From: Dankookia rubra
GTDB lineage: Bacteria > Pseudomonadota > Alphaproteobacteria > Acetobacterales > Acetobacteraceae
Direction: 5' to 3'
Assembly (NCBI RefSeq): GCF_004355005.1
Contig: NZ_SMSJ01000006.1
Span: 174,918 to 238,917 of the forward strand
Length of the DNA stretch: 64,000 nt
How positions within the stretch are numbered: position 1 is the first letter of the stretch; each line of letters opens with the position of its first letter. Positions 44,697 through 52,848 of the stretch are shown in pieces. The notes beneath the pieces are model-generated. The model did no database searches. It saw only the letters and a list, made by a program, of their open reading frames with translations, and was not told the origin of the DNA. The position numbers were made by a program, and so were the translations under genes.

Positions 44697-46452
44697 CACA
44701 CACCTCAACGTGCCCTTTTTGTTTACTTTCCCGAAGGGCCATATCGCCCAGCTCGCTAGCGAGCTGTTTATAGAACTCGTCTATACTCATCCCAGAGAGG
44801 CGGTAGAGCTCGAGAGCAGTGATGGCGCTCAATTGGCGAGCATCCAACAGGGATCGTAGGTAGCCTACAGGCACGTCCCTCCGTGTCTTTTCTTCGGCGC
44901 CGACAGGAGGAGTTGGAGCCGGCTCGGGCTCATCCGAAGAGCTGACGCCGCGCGGCCGTCGCCGGACAGACTTAATCTCCTTCATTGCTTGCTCCTTTTC
45001 GGCGCGAGCACGTTCCACGACAGTGTGCCCACTGGCTTCGCTATCACTTTGAAGTGTAAGTTCACCCCGATATGCGGCGGAAGCCAGAGCTTCTCGGAGG
45101 TTTTCCATTTGCTGGAGCAGCGAATCGCAATGAGACTCGAACCGATCCGCTCGGTGAAGACCTGACCGAATGGCGGCCACGATCTGTCGCTGGGCGTCGG
45201 AGGGGGGTAAGGGAACTGGAAATTGCTTCAAGTCGGAAAGATTGATCCCACTCTGAGCGACACCTTTCACCTGCTCATTTAGAATGTCTTGAGCTGCAGG
45301 GCTTCCGAGTAGGTAAGCGATGTACTCCGGAACCACCCCTTCCAGGAGCGGAATCACGGCAACTTCGCGGCTTACATTTGAGCCAATTAGACCTGGTCCG
45401 GCGACAGCGACGCCTCCGACCGTGCCCCGTATAGTAATGAGCACCTCACGCCCACGAAGGCGCGTCCGACCGTATCGCTCCTCAATGCTCGGCGTAACGC
45501 GTTTCAGGCTTTCGGTATCGATGCGGAAGCCTTTTACATCGCCGCCGCGCACAGTCGGAATGCCTGTAGGGTCTGGGTCGCCGGTTTGCACGATGCCATA
45601 GGAGATCCCCCGGGTAGGGTCAGTTAATGCCTCAAGGGTCGTTCTGCCCCAACTTGCGCTGGATGGGCCCATAAGACGTATGTGTCCGTCGGACGGTTTA
45701 GGGCTGGCTGGGGGTTCGATGTACTCGCTTTCAGCACGACCGGCGAGGGCCCAAGCTTCCCGCCGGCGGATGCGCAGTTCGTCCACCAAATGCTTGGCGG
45801 ATGAATCACTTTGGCCGCGGTCTTGTCGGCCGGGCAAAACACCACGAATGCCTGTGGAGATAAGAGTGCGGCGGTAGGCGACAAGCCGTGTTCGAGCACC
45901 CTCGATCATCCTGGAAGCATTGTCTGCGCGCGCCTTGCTAGTCGCAAGCTGCGCAATGATACGTTTTTGTTCCGAAAGCGGTGCTACTGGGATTTCTGTA
46001 TTCTCGAGGAAAGTGCGCGGAACTCGCTGCTGGCCGACTGCTCCGGTCATACTTACCGCGGCGTTTCGACGAAACGACCTTTGCCTTAAGTAGAAATGCA
46101 GATACTCGGGGAGAATACCACCAAGGGGGCGAAGTACAAAAAACTCTGTAGATCCACAGCCCAGCCCATTCAGCAGGTTGCGGACCACGGCGCATTTTCC
46201 ATTCTCCATCGAGGGCGTGATTTTCGCAAAAATAACATCGCCATCTGCGAAGTGTGTAAATCCAGACCAGACCTCCCTCAACGATACCGTCGTAGTAGAC
46301 GAAATCCTGCCCGACTGGTCATCAATGCTCGCCATCGGGACAAACGACACCGATAGAGCATCTGGTAAATCGGGCGAATGCTTGGGGTTAAACAAGCAGA
46401 GGTCGCCCAGCGGGGCTGTCGCCCAGCCTCTCGGGACGGCTCCTGGCCTCAC
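44686..46452 (-). CDS. hsdS: type I restriction specificity subunit HsdS with an extended tail
   Basis: 588 aa; GTG start overlapping the hsdM stop by four bases. Two target-recognition domains are visible, residues ~1-160 and ~255-420, each followed by a conserved helical spacer with the phrases VAPLSEQKRIIAQL and VPLPPSDAQRQIVAAI. It is longer than the usual 400-460 aa because of a C-terminal extension (about residues 462-588) with a charged linker and a compact helical end (GYLRSLLDARQLSAITALEL, SIDEFYKQLASELG). Recognition sequence cannot be predicted by eye. Confidence 0.9.
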   Translation of the reverse strand: MRPGAVPRGWATAPLGDLCLFNPKHSPDLPDALSVSFVPMASIDDQSGRISSTTTVSLREVWSGFTHFADGDVIFAKITPSMENGKCAVVRNLLNGLGCGSTEFFVLRPLGGILPEYLHFYLRQRSFRRNAAVSMTGAVGQQRVPRTFLENTEIPVAPLSEQKRIIAQLATSKARADNASRMIEGARTRLVAYRRTLISTGIRGVLPGRQDRGQSDSSAKHLVDELRIRRREAWALAGRAESEYIEPPASPKPSDGHIRLMGPSSASWGRTTLEALTDPTRGISYGIVQTGDPDPTGIPTVRGGDVKGFRIDTESLKRVTPSIEERYGRTRLRGREVLITIRGTVGGVAVAGPGLIGSNVSREVAVIPLLEGVVPEYIAYLLGSPAAQDILNEQVKGVAQSGINLSDLKQFPVPLPPSDAQRQIVAAIRSGLHRADRFESHCDSLLQQMENLREALASAAYRGELTLQSDSEASGHTVVERARAEKEQAMKEIKSVRRRPRGVSSSDEPEPAPTPPVGAEEKTRRDVPVGYLRSLLDARQLSAITALELYRLSGMSIDEFYKQLASELGDMALRESKQKGHVEVCDAT

Positions 46453-47930
46453 TTATTTGACGCCTGGCTGAGGGGGTCTGAACCTGGCGGAAAGTCGAGG
46501 ATATCTGAGAGCTCTTCCATTTCGTCGAGTGCCGCGCGAAGCTTGGCGATGATCTCTGCGCAAAGTTCACCTGGATCAGAAGCAGAATCGCTCGCCGCGG
46601 TGTCGTCCCGAAGCCATGCAATGCTAAGGTCGTCACCACGGGCAAGTATTTCGTCGCGTGTAAAACACCGGAAGCGACCTGATTCGCCTTGGTCCGTGCG
46701 GGGACTTCTCCCGTGAGGATCGGTGCCGAAAGCTAATTCGAAGCTGATGAAATCTTCGCGCGCGAGTGGGCGCCGCTTTCTGATCGGAGCGGAGTTTGCC
46801 CGCATATCGTAGATCCAAACGTGCTCGGTGTTGGTCTCGGAATCGCGGTTTAGGAAAAGCACATTGGTCTTGACGCCCTGCGCGTAGAAAATTCCAGTCG
46901 GCAGCTTAAGGATAGTGTGTAGGCGGCATAGGCTCATAAGTTCGCTTCGGACTTCTCTGCCTGCCCCATCCTCAAACAGCACATTGTCGGATACGACAAC
47001 AGCAGCTCGGCCGCCAACGGGCAGGGCGCGGTAGACGTGTTGGAGGAACGAGAGCTGCTTGTTTGCTGTCTTGAATCGTAAATCAGTGCGCGTCGGATTG
47101 CCCCCGCCCTTTTTCGCGCCAAATGGCGGATTAGTTAGTATGACGTCGGGGACGTCCAGCTGCGCGATGTCGGGAGACAGCGCGTCGCCGCGACAGTATC
47201 GGTCGCTCTCTATGCCGTGCAGAAGTAGATTCATCAGGCCAAGGCGGTGCGTGTCAGGCACGAGTTCCATGCCTTGAAATGCTTTGGTGGCTTGGAAAGC
47301 CTGCTGCGATCTGGTCAAGGCAGCAGCCCGCCCCGCAAGATTTTTCACGTAGCGGTCCGCAGCGACTAGAAACCCGCCTGTACCCGCAGCCGGGTCTTGG
47401 ATAATTTCCCCGACTTGCGGCTGGATCAATGCAACCATACAGTCGATCAGAGGGCGCGGGGTAAAATACTGGCCCGCGCCGGATTTCTTTTCGGACGCAT
47501 GCTTGTCAAGTATACCCTCATAGGCGTCACCTAATCCTTCGCGCCCTGAGGAATACCAATCGATCGTGTTGATCGCATCCACTACTAGTGATAAGTTGCT
47601 CGAACGAGAGATTGAGGTTTGTGCGTTTCGGAAAATGTCACGTACTCTCGGCGATCCTTTGCTCCCAAGTCTAAAGAGCATGGCGCGATAGAAGTCGAGG
47701 CGCTCGGCAGGTGGCTGGCTTATTAGATCGCTCCACCTGCAACCGCTCGGAATGTTTGGTCCACTGGAGCCGTCGCCACCCTGCACGTCGGCTGCTCCGG
47801 TCTCGGCGGCCATCTTCAGGAAAAGAAGATACGTTAGCTCAGTCACATATTGGTGGTAGGTGATGCCATCATCCCTCAGGGCGTGGCAGAGCGCCCAGAG
47901 GCGGGCGACATTGTCCTGAGTGTTGGCCAT
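46449..47930 (-). CDS. hsdM: type I DNA methyltransferase subunit HsdM
   Basis: 493 aa. SAM-binding motif DPAAGTGGF (179-187) and catalytic NPPF (267-270), the N6-adenine methyltransferase pair. The N-terminal helical part (HQYVTELTYLLFLKM) and SGAGQYFTPRPLIDCMV are typical HsdM. With HsdS it should form an active methyltransferase protecting host DNA. First gene of the operon; the region upstream (47931-48250) contains its promoter and the integrase repeats. Confidence 0.93.
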   Translation of the reverse strand: MANTQDNVARLWALCHALRDDGITYHQYVTELTYLLFLKMAAETGAADVQGGDGSSGPNIPSGCRWSDLISQPPAERLDFYRAMLFRLGSKGSPRVRDIFRNAQTSISRSSNLSLVVDAINTIDWYSSGREGLGDAYEGILDKHASEKKSGAGQYFTPRPLIDCMVALIQPQVGEIIQDPAAGTGGFLVAADRYVKNLAGRAAALTRSQQAFQATKAFQGMELVPDTHRLGLMNLLLHGIESDRYCRGDALSPDIAQLDVPDVILTNPPFGAKKGGGNPTRTDLRFKTANKQLSFLQHVYRALPVGGRAAVVVSDNVLFEDGAGREVRSELMSLCRLHTILKLPTGIFYAQGVKTNVLFLNRDSETNTEHVWIYDMRANSAPIRKRRPLAREDFISFELAFGTDPHGRSPRTDQGESGRFRCFTRDEILARGDDLSIAWLRDDTAASDSASDPGELCAEIIAKLRAALDEMEELSDILDFPPGSDPLSQASNK

Positions 47931-48095
47931 AGTTCCCCGAGTGTAGGTTGAGCGGCGTCTGCACTGAATACAGCGGCGTCGGCTTCGTCTCTAGTCGTGA
48001 ACGAGCTCCCCGTATCTGCTGCGGCTGTGCATTTAGAGCTGAGCGGTGGGCATGGCCGCCGGACCGTCGCACCCCTGCGGAGGATCACTCCCTCG

Positions 48096-48117
48096 ACCGT
48101 GCTAGAACTGTGCTAGC
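48096..48117 (+). repeat. tandem 11-bp repeats (pair 1), probable arm-type integrase sites, right end
   Basis: ACCGTGCTAGA followed directly by ACTGTGCTAGC, same unit and orientation as at the left end. About 135 bp inside the right repeat. Confidence 0.65.
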
Positions 48118-48169
48118 GCACCAGACACTCACCAACCTACGGTGCTGAAACAGAAGGGGATGCGACAGG

Positions 48170-48191
48170 ACTGTGCTAGCACTGTGCTAGG
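48170..48191 (+). repeat. tandem 11-bp repeats (pair 2), probable arm-type integrase sites, right end
   Basis: ACTGTGCTAGC followed directly by ACTGTGCTAGG, 59 bp inside the right repeat. With the other pair it makes four copies on this side and three on the left. Confidence 0.68.
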
Positions 48192-48250
48192 CGCACGCGG
48201 CCGTGAGAGCGCAACTGCGCCGCTTATAAACTCTTGATCCACTTGGGAGA

Positions 48251-48298
48251 AATGGTGCCCAGGGGCGGAATCGAACCACCGACACTGCGATTTTCAGT
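48251..48298. repeat. attachment-site repeat within tRNA-Phe, right end
   Basis: 48 bases identical to 23711-23758. It covers the 3' half of the intact tRNA-Phe gene, so integration restored a working tRNA at this side. Confidence 0.92.
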
Positions 48299-48328
48299 CG
48301 CATGCTCTACCAACTGAGCTACCTGGGC
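48253..48328 (-). tRNA. tRNA-Phe (GAA anticodon)
   Basis: 76 bases on the minus strand with encoded CCA. Acceptor GCCCAGG/CCTGGGC, D arm AGCTCAGTTGGTAGAGC, anticodon loop CTGAAAA (GAA), T arm with GGTTCGATTCC. It is the island target and the last gene of the infA-maf-rng-yacG side. Confidence 0.97.
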
Positions 48329-48337
48329 CCAAGCGGC

Positions 48338-48355
48338 CGGCCTTGTCTAAGGCCG
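48338..48355. terminator. hairpin between yacG and tRNA-Phe
   Basis: CGGCCTT and AAGGCCG pair around the loop GTCT. It lies downstream of yacG and upstream of tRNA-Phe on the minus strand, so it may end the yacG message. Confidence 0.45.
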
Positions 48356-48424
48356 CCGGCAGAGGCCGCGGGAAATAGCGGAAGGCGTTCCGCCTGTCCA
48401 CCCGGCTTCGTGCGGTTTTCTCGC

Positions 48425-48613
48425 TCAGACGTCGTCTCCGTCCTGGTCGTCTGGCTTCACTGGGATGGCGTAGTCGCCGGCCAGCCAGCGGCCGAGATCC
48501 ACCTGCCGGCAGCGCGCCGAGCAGAAAGGGCGGAAGCGGTTGTCCGGCGACACTGGCTTGCTGCAGACGGCGCAGCGACGCGGCGGGCGGGGCGGCGGGG
48601 CGGGGTCAGCCAT
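48425..48613 (-). CDS. yacG: DNA gyrase inhibitor YacG, zinc protein
   Basis: 62 aa. Four cysteines in CAVC and CSARC form the zinc site (CxxC-x14-CxxxC), followed by [15 protein letters not shown], the conserved YacG end. It binds GyrB and blocks gyrase activity in the cytoplasm. It overlaps the end of rng by eight bases, so it is coupled to it. Slightly longer than average because of a proline-rich start. Confidence 0.9.
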   Translation of the reverse strand: MADPAPPPRPPRRCAVCSKPVSPDNRFRPFCSARCRQVDLGRWLAGDYAIPVKPDDQDGDDV

Positions 48614-49763
48614 GGGCGGCCTCCTCGATCTCGGCCTGCGCGGGGGAACGCGCCGGGTCGGGGTGCAGCTGCAGCGGCATGCCGATGGTCGCCTCCGCCT
48701 CTGCCAGCGCGCCTGGCAGGTTTCGCAGCGCGGCGATGACGGCGGGCGCCGCGCGCAGTGCCCAACGGCGGCCAGGGCGCAGCGCCGCCTCGCGCGCCGC
48801 GCGGCGCAGGGCGGCGAGGCCGTGGGTGAGCAACGCGGGCGGCCAGCCCAGCACCTCGTGCAGCGGCGGGTGGATGCGCTGGCGGAGGATCTCGAAGAGG
48901 CCGAGCGGGCCGAGGCCGAGCAGCCGCGCCAGCCGGTCGGCGGCAAGGGCCCTGGCTAGCGGCTCGGCCAGCGCTTCCCGCCGCTTCGTGGTCAGGCCGG
49001 CGAGGTCGAGCAGGATCGGCCCGGCCAAGTTGCGCAGGCGGATTTGCCGCGCCGCTTCGGCCACTGCGGCGTGGTTGAGGCGGAACTGGGCCTGCGGGTC
49101 GCGGCCGCCGGCGGCGCTGCCGGCATCGACGTCGATGGCGGTGAGCGCCGGCGTCGGGTGCAACAGCAGGCGGCCGCCGCCCGGCAGCGGCACCTCGGGG
49201 CCGGCGAGCTGGTCGAACTCGGCCTCGAGCGCATCATCGAAGACTGGGGCGTGGCTCAGCGTCACGCGAACAGGGCCGAGGGCGGCGCGCAGCCGGGCGG
49301 CAAGGCCGGCGCCGTCGGTCCGGAGCTCGGCTTGCGGATGGGCGCGAGCCAGGCGCAAGGCCGCCTCCGGGCCGCGGGCGAGCAGCGCGGGGCCGCCGGG
49401 CGGGGCGGCGGCGGCGCGCGCGGCCTCGGCGTCGGTCAGCCTGGCGGTCAGCCGGGGCCCCTTGCCGCCCTGCGAGGCGCGGATAACGCGGACCGGCAGC
49501 ATCTGGCCCTCGCTGGCCGACTTGCCGATCGGCTGCCGCGCCGCGCCGATGGCTGATTCCGGCAGGAAGCCGGTCTCGCCGTCGGCCATGGCGAGGAAGG
49601 CGCCCGCCATGGCCGGCGCCAGGGCCGACACCCGCGCCCGGTGCAGGTCGCCGACGCCATCCGGCCGCGCTGGTCGTTCGACCCAGGCCTCGACCAGGGT
49701 ATCGTCGTCGAGCAGCGCGACGCGCACCTCGCCCGGCGACGTGGAGGCCAGGATGGTCTTCAT
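48606..49763 (-). CDS. rng: ribonuclease E/G family protein
   Basis: 385 aa, smaller than RNase G of E. coli (~490). The N-terminal part contains the S1-like region ([19 protein letters not shown]), and the catalytic half shows [14 protein letters not shown] and [10 protein letters not shown], where the Asp residues bind Mg. Many positions in the 5'-sensor region are reduced. It would process rRNA or mRNA in the cytoplasm. It lies in the conserved run after maf, 61 bp downstream. Confidence 0.85.
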   Translation of the reverse strand: MKTILASTSPGEVRVALLDDDTLVEAWVERPARPDGVGDLHRARVSALAPAMAGAFLAMADGETGFLPESAIGAARQPIGKSASEGQMLPVRVIRASQGGKGPRLTARLTDAEAARAAAAPPGGPALLARGPEAALRLARAHPQAELRTDGAGLAARLRAALGPVRVTLSHAPVFDDALEAEFDQLAGPEVPLPGGGRLLLHPTPALTAIDVDAGSAAGGRDPQAQFRLNHAAVAEAARQIRLRNLAGPILLDLAGLTTKRREALAEPLARALAADRLARLLGLGPLGLFEILRQRIHPPLHEVLGWPPALLTHGLAALRRAAREAALRPGRRWALRAAPAVIAALRNLPGALAEAEATIGMPLQLHPDPARSPAQAEIEEAAHG

Positions 49764-49824
49764 TGGTCGCGCGCCAGACGCGGAAAAATGGAAGGGGGTA
49801 CGGAGGGATACGTCCCCCCGTCCT

Positions 49825-50415
49825 TCACGGCCGCAGCCACCCCACGCCCCTGAGCAGCTGCGCCGTCTCGAACAACGGCAGCCCGACCACGTTGGAGTGC
49901 GAGCCCGACAGGAAGCGCACGAAGACCTCCGCCCGCTTCTGAATCTGGTAGCCGCCAGCCACGCCCTGCCATTCGCCGCTGGCGACGAAGTCCTCGACCT
50001 GCGCCTCGGTCAGCCGCTGGAAGGCGAGGGCGGTATCGACCAGCCGGGTGCGCAGCGTGCCGTCCGGCGCGCGCAGCGCGACCCCGGTATAGACATGGTG
50101 CCGGCGGCCCGAGAGCAGGGTAAGGAAGCGACGCGCCTCCGCCGCATCGGCCGGCTTGCCGAGGATGCGCCGGCCGAGGCCGACGACGGTATCGGCCGCC
50201 AGCACCAGCGCCTCCGGCTCCAGGGCGACGGCGGCGGCGGCCTTGCTGGCCGCGAGCCGCGCGGCGAGCTGGCGCGGCAGTTCCTCCTTCCGGGGGGTCT
50301 CGTCGATGTCGGTGGGCAGGACGCGGTCGGGCACGACGCCGATCCGGGCGAGCAGGTCCAGCCGCCGCGGGCTGGCGGAGGCCAGCACCAGGGGCGGTCG
50401 CGCCGCGGTCAAGGC
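49825..50415 (-). CDS. maf: Maf-family nucleotide pyrophosphatase
   Basis: 196 aa from a TTG at 50415, five bases after the infA stop is passed. Typical Maf motif PLVLASASPRRLDLL at the N-terminus, then AARLAASKAAA, LAADTVVGLGRRILGKP and SGRRHHVYTGVAL, ending GSHSNVVGLPLFET. It hydrolyses non-canonical or dTTP/UTP nucleoside triphosphates. The non-ATG start overlapping the infA end suggests coupled translation. Confidence 0.9.
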   Translation of the reverse strand, partial: ALTAARPPLVLASASPRRLDLLARIGVVPDRVLPTDIDETPRKEELPRQLAARLAASKAAAAVALEPEALVLAADTVVGLGRRILGKPADAAEARRFLTLLSGRRHHVYTGVALRAPDGTLRTRLVDTALAFQRLTEAQVEDFVASGEWQGVAGGYQIQKRAEVFVRFLSGSHSNVVGLPLFETAQLLRGVGWLRP

Positions 50416-50417
50416 GC

Positions 50418-50636
50418 TTACTTGAAGCGGAAGGTGATGCGGCCCTTGGTCAGGTCGTAGGGCGTCATCTCGACATTCACGCGGTCGCCGGCCAGCACGC
50501 GGATGCGGTTCTTGCGCATCTTCCCGCTGGTATGGGCCAGGACCATGTGTTCGTTGTCCAGCTTCACGCGGAACATCGCGTTGGGCAGCAGCTCCACCAC
50601 GGTGCCGCTGAATTCGATCATATCCTCTTTCGACAT
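50418..50636 (-). CDS. infA: translation initiation factor IF-1
   Basis: 72 aa, the usual length. Begins [20 protein letters not shown] and contains [20 protein letters not shown] and [20 protein letters not shown], an S1/OB fold. It binds the ribosomal A site in initiation. The bases 50637-50812 between hisD and infA are GC-rich and should hold its promoter; no gene is seen there. Confidence 0.97.
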   Translation of the reverse strand: MSKEDMIEFSGTVVELLPNAMFRVKLDNEHMVLAHTSGKMRKNRIRVLAGDRVNVEMTPYDLTKGRITFRFK

Positions 50637-50812
50637 TCGAAACCTTATCTGCGCGCGGCGCGAGACGCCGCGTCACCTTGCTTTGGACCGCGCGCGTGGC
50701 GGAGGGGACCGGCGGGACGCGCCCAGGGGGGTGCCCCCCCCGGGGATTGACTGGGCGGCGGCAACATGATGGGCGGGGGGGAGCGGGTCAAGGCGAGCCG
50801 ACCCGGCGGGTT

Positions 50813-52102
50813 TCAGCCTAGCCGAAGGGCGACGCTCCGGCCATGTGCCTGCAGGCCCTCGGCCTCGGCCAGGGCGACGGCGGCGGGGCCGATGGCATTC
50901 AGCCCGGCCGCGGTCGCCTCCACCCAGGTGGTCCGCTTGAGGAAGTCGTAGATCGAGAGGCCGGAGGCGAAGCGGGCGGTGCGGCCGGTCGGCAGCACAT
51001 GGTTCGGCCCGGCGACATAGTCGCCGATCGCCTCCGGGCAGTACCGCCCGAGGAAGGCGGCGCCGGCATGGCGGACCTCGGCGAGGGCCGCGCGCGGGTC
51101 GGGCAACATGAGCTGCAGGTGTTCCGGGGCCAAGCGATTGGTGAGCCGATAGGCCTCCGTCCAGTCGCGGACCAGGATCACCGCGCCGTGCCGCTTCCAG
51201 CTCTCGCCGGCGATGGCGCCGCGGGACAGGGTGCCGAGCTCGGCCTCGACCGCGGCGGCGACGGCGGCGGCGAAGCCGGCATCGTCGGTGACGAGGATCG
51301 CCTGGGCCGATTCGTCGTGCTCGGCCTGGGCCAGCAGGTCGGTCGCGACGTGGCGCGGGTCGTTCGAGGCATCTGCGAGGATGACGACCTCGGACGGGCC
51401 GGCAATGGAATCGATGCCGACGCGCCCGAAGACTTGGCGCTTGGCCTCGGCGACATAGGCATTGCCGGGGCCGACCACGCGGTCGACCGGGGCAATGGAA
51501 GCGGTGCCCCAGGCCAGCGCCGCCACGGCCTGGGCGCCGCCGATGCGATAGACCTCGGTCACCCCGGCGCGGCGGGCGGCGGCGAGGACCAGCGGGTTGA
51601 GCTGCCCGCCCGGGGTCGGCACCACCATGGCGATGCGGCCGACGCCGGCGACCCGCGCCGGCAGGGCGTTCATCAGCACCGAGGAAGGATAGGCCGCCTT
51701 GCCGCCCGGGACGTAGAGGCCGACCGCGTCGAGCGCATTCCAACGCATGCCGAGCGTAAGCCCGGCCGGGTCGGGCAGCTCCAGGTCGCGCGGCCGCTGC
51801 GCTTGGTGGAAACGCTCGATCCGCGTGGCGGCGAGGTCGAGGGCGGCCATGAGGGATGGCTCGATCCCGGCGGTCGCCGCGTCGATCTCGGCCGCGGTAA
51901 CCCGCAGCGCGCCGGCATCGGCCGGCTGCCAGCCATCGAAACGGGCGGTGAGGTCCAGCAGGGCGGCGTCGCCGTCGCGCTTCACCGCGCCGATGATCTC
52001 GCCGACCGCGGCATCGACCCGCGCCGTTGTCTCCCGTGCGCTGTCCAGCAGCGCTTCGAAGCCGGCGGCGAAACCGGCCTCACGCGTGTCGAGCCGGATC
52101 AT
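50813..52102 (-). CDS. hisD: histidinol dehydrogenase
   Basis: 429 aa; ATG at 52102 overlapping the end of hisG by four bases. Family signature GPGNAYVAEAKRQVFGRVGI followed by GPSEVVILAD, and zinc/catalytic residues in AQAEHDESAQAIL and NHVLPTGRTARFASGLS. It does the last two NAD-dependent oxidations of histidine synthesis (histidinol to histidine) in the cytoplasm. Confidence 0.96.
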   Translation of the reverse strand: MIRLDTREAGFAAGFEALLDSARETTARVDAAVGEIIGAVKRDGDAALLDLTARFDGWQPADAGALRVTAAEIDAATAGIEPSLMAALDLAATRIERFHQAQRPRDLELPDPAGLTLGMRWNALDAVGLYVPGGKAAYPSSVLMNALPARVAGVGRIAMVVPTPGGQLNPLVLAAARRAGVTEVYRIGGAQAVAALAWGTASIAPVDRVVGPGNAYVAEAKRQVFGRVGIDSIAGPSEVVILADASNDPRHVATDLLAQAEHDESAQAILVTDDAGFAAAVAAAVEAELGTLSRGAIAGESWKRHGAVILVRDWTEAYRLTNRLAPEHLQLMLPDPRAALAEVRHAGAAFLGRYCPEAIGDYVAGPNHVLPTGRTARFASGLSIYDFLKRTTWVEATAAGLNAIGPAAVALAEAEGLQAHGRSVALRLG

Positions 52103-52800
52103 GCCGCGGCAGCCAGGGCGTTGCGGAAGCGGGCGATCCAGGCGCCAATGCGTTCCGGTTGGGTCTTCAGCGCTGTGCGGTTGACGATCAGCCGTGATGT
52201 CACCTGGGCGATCACCTCGGTCTCCACCAACCCGTTCGCCTTCAGCGTGCTGCCGGTGGCGACCAGGTCGACGATGAGCCGCGACAGGCCGAGCGAGGGG
52301 GCGAGCTCCATGGCGCCGGAGAGCGAAACGATCTCCGCCTGCACGCCGCGGGCGGCGAAGTGGCGCCGGGTGATGTTGGGGTACTTGGTGGCGACGGTCA
52401 CCCGCGACCAGCGGCTGGCATCGTCGCGGCCCGCGGTCGCCACCGGCTCGGCGACCGAGACGCGGCACTTGGCGATGCCGAGGTCGAGCGGCGCGTAGAT
52501 CTGGTCGTAATCGAATTCCATCAGCACGTCGGCGCCGCAGATGCCGATATGCGCCGCGCCGAAGGCGACGAAGGTCGCCACGTCGAAGGGCCGGACCCGG
52601 ACCATGTCGAGCCCGGGGTCGGAGCTCTCGAAGCGCAGGCGCCGGCTGTCCTCGTCGATCAGGTCCTGCGCCGGGGTGACCCCGGCGCGGGCGAAGACGG
52701 GACCGAGCTCGGTCAGAATGCGGCCCTTCGGGACCGCGAGGATCAGCGGGCCGGCATCCGCCGTGGCCAGCGCTGCGGGATCGGTGATGGGCAGGTCCAT
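52099..52800 (-). CDS. hisG: ATP phosphoribosyltransferase, short form
   Basis: 233 aa from the ATG at 52800 (a GTG at 52815 is an alternative). ILAVPKGRILTELGPVFA at the N-terminus, LRFESSDPGLDMVRVRPFDV, AAHIGICGADVLMEF, and LIVDLVATGSTLKANGL with the PRPP loop. It lacks the C-terminal regulatory domain, so it is the short HisG type, which normally needs HisZ; no hisZ is in the window. It catalyses the first step of histidine synthesis. Confidence 0.94.
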   Translation of the reverse strand: MDLPITDPAALATADAGPLILAVPKGRILTELGPVFARAGVTPAQDLIDEDSRRLRFESSDPGLDMVRVRPFDVATFVAFGAAHIGICGADVLMEFDYDQIYAPLDLGIAKCRVSVAEPVATAGRDDASRWSRVTVATKYPNITRRHFAARGVQAEIVSLSGAMELAPSLGLSRLIVDLVATGSTLKANGLVETEVIAQVTSRLIVNRTALKTQPERIGAWIARFRNALAAAA

Positions 52801-52848
52801 GGAAGAGCCTAGCACTGCGGCAGGGTGGGGGCGCGAGACATCTTCATG

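Larger units (their letters stand above)
23711..48298. mobile_element. integrated genomic island in tRNA-Phe, ~24.5 kb
   Basis: The two ends carry the same 48 bp, the 3' part of tRNA-Phe. A tyrosine integrase (40721-42097) and tandem 11-bp repeats inside both ends fit site-specific integration. Large parts (about 31-36 kb and 42-48 kb) are visibly less GC-rich than the flanks. No conjugation or phage structural genes are seen, so it is a cargo and defence island, possibly mobilised in trans. The order is att, MerR/Grx-MauE, LysR/MBL/MFS, small cargo genes, TGT-like pair, recombinases, hsdMS-ATPase-HNH, tRNA-Phe. Confidence 0.85.

Noticed and set aside
42098-48250. A hidden hsdR gene inside or beside the hsd operon
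   Set aside because: No open frame of the needed ~900-1000 codons or DEAD-box motif is present on either strand between the integrase and tRNA-Phe.
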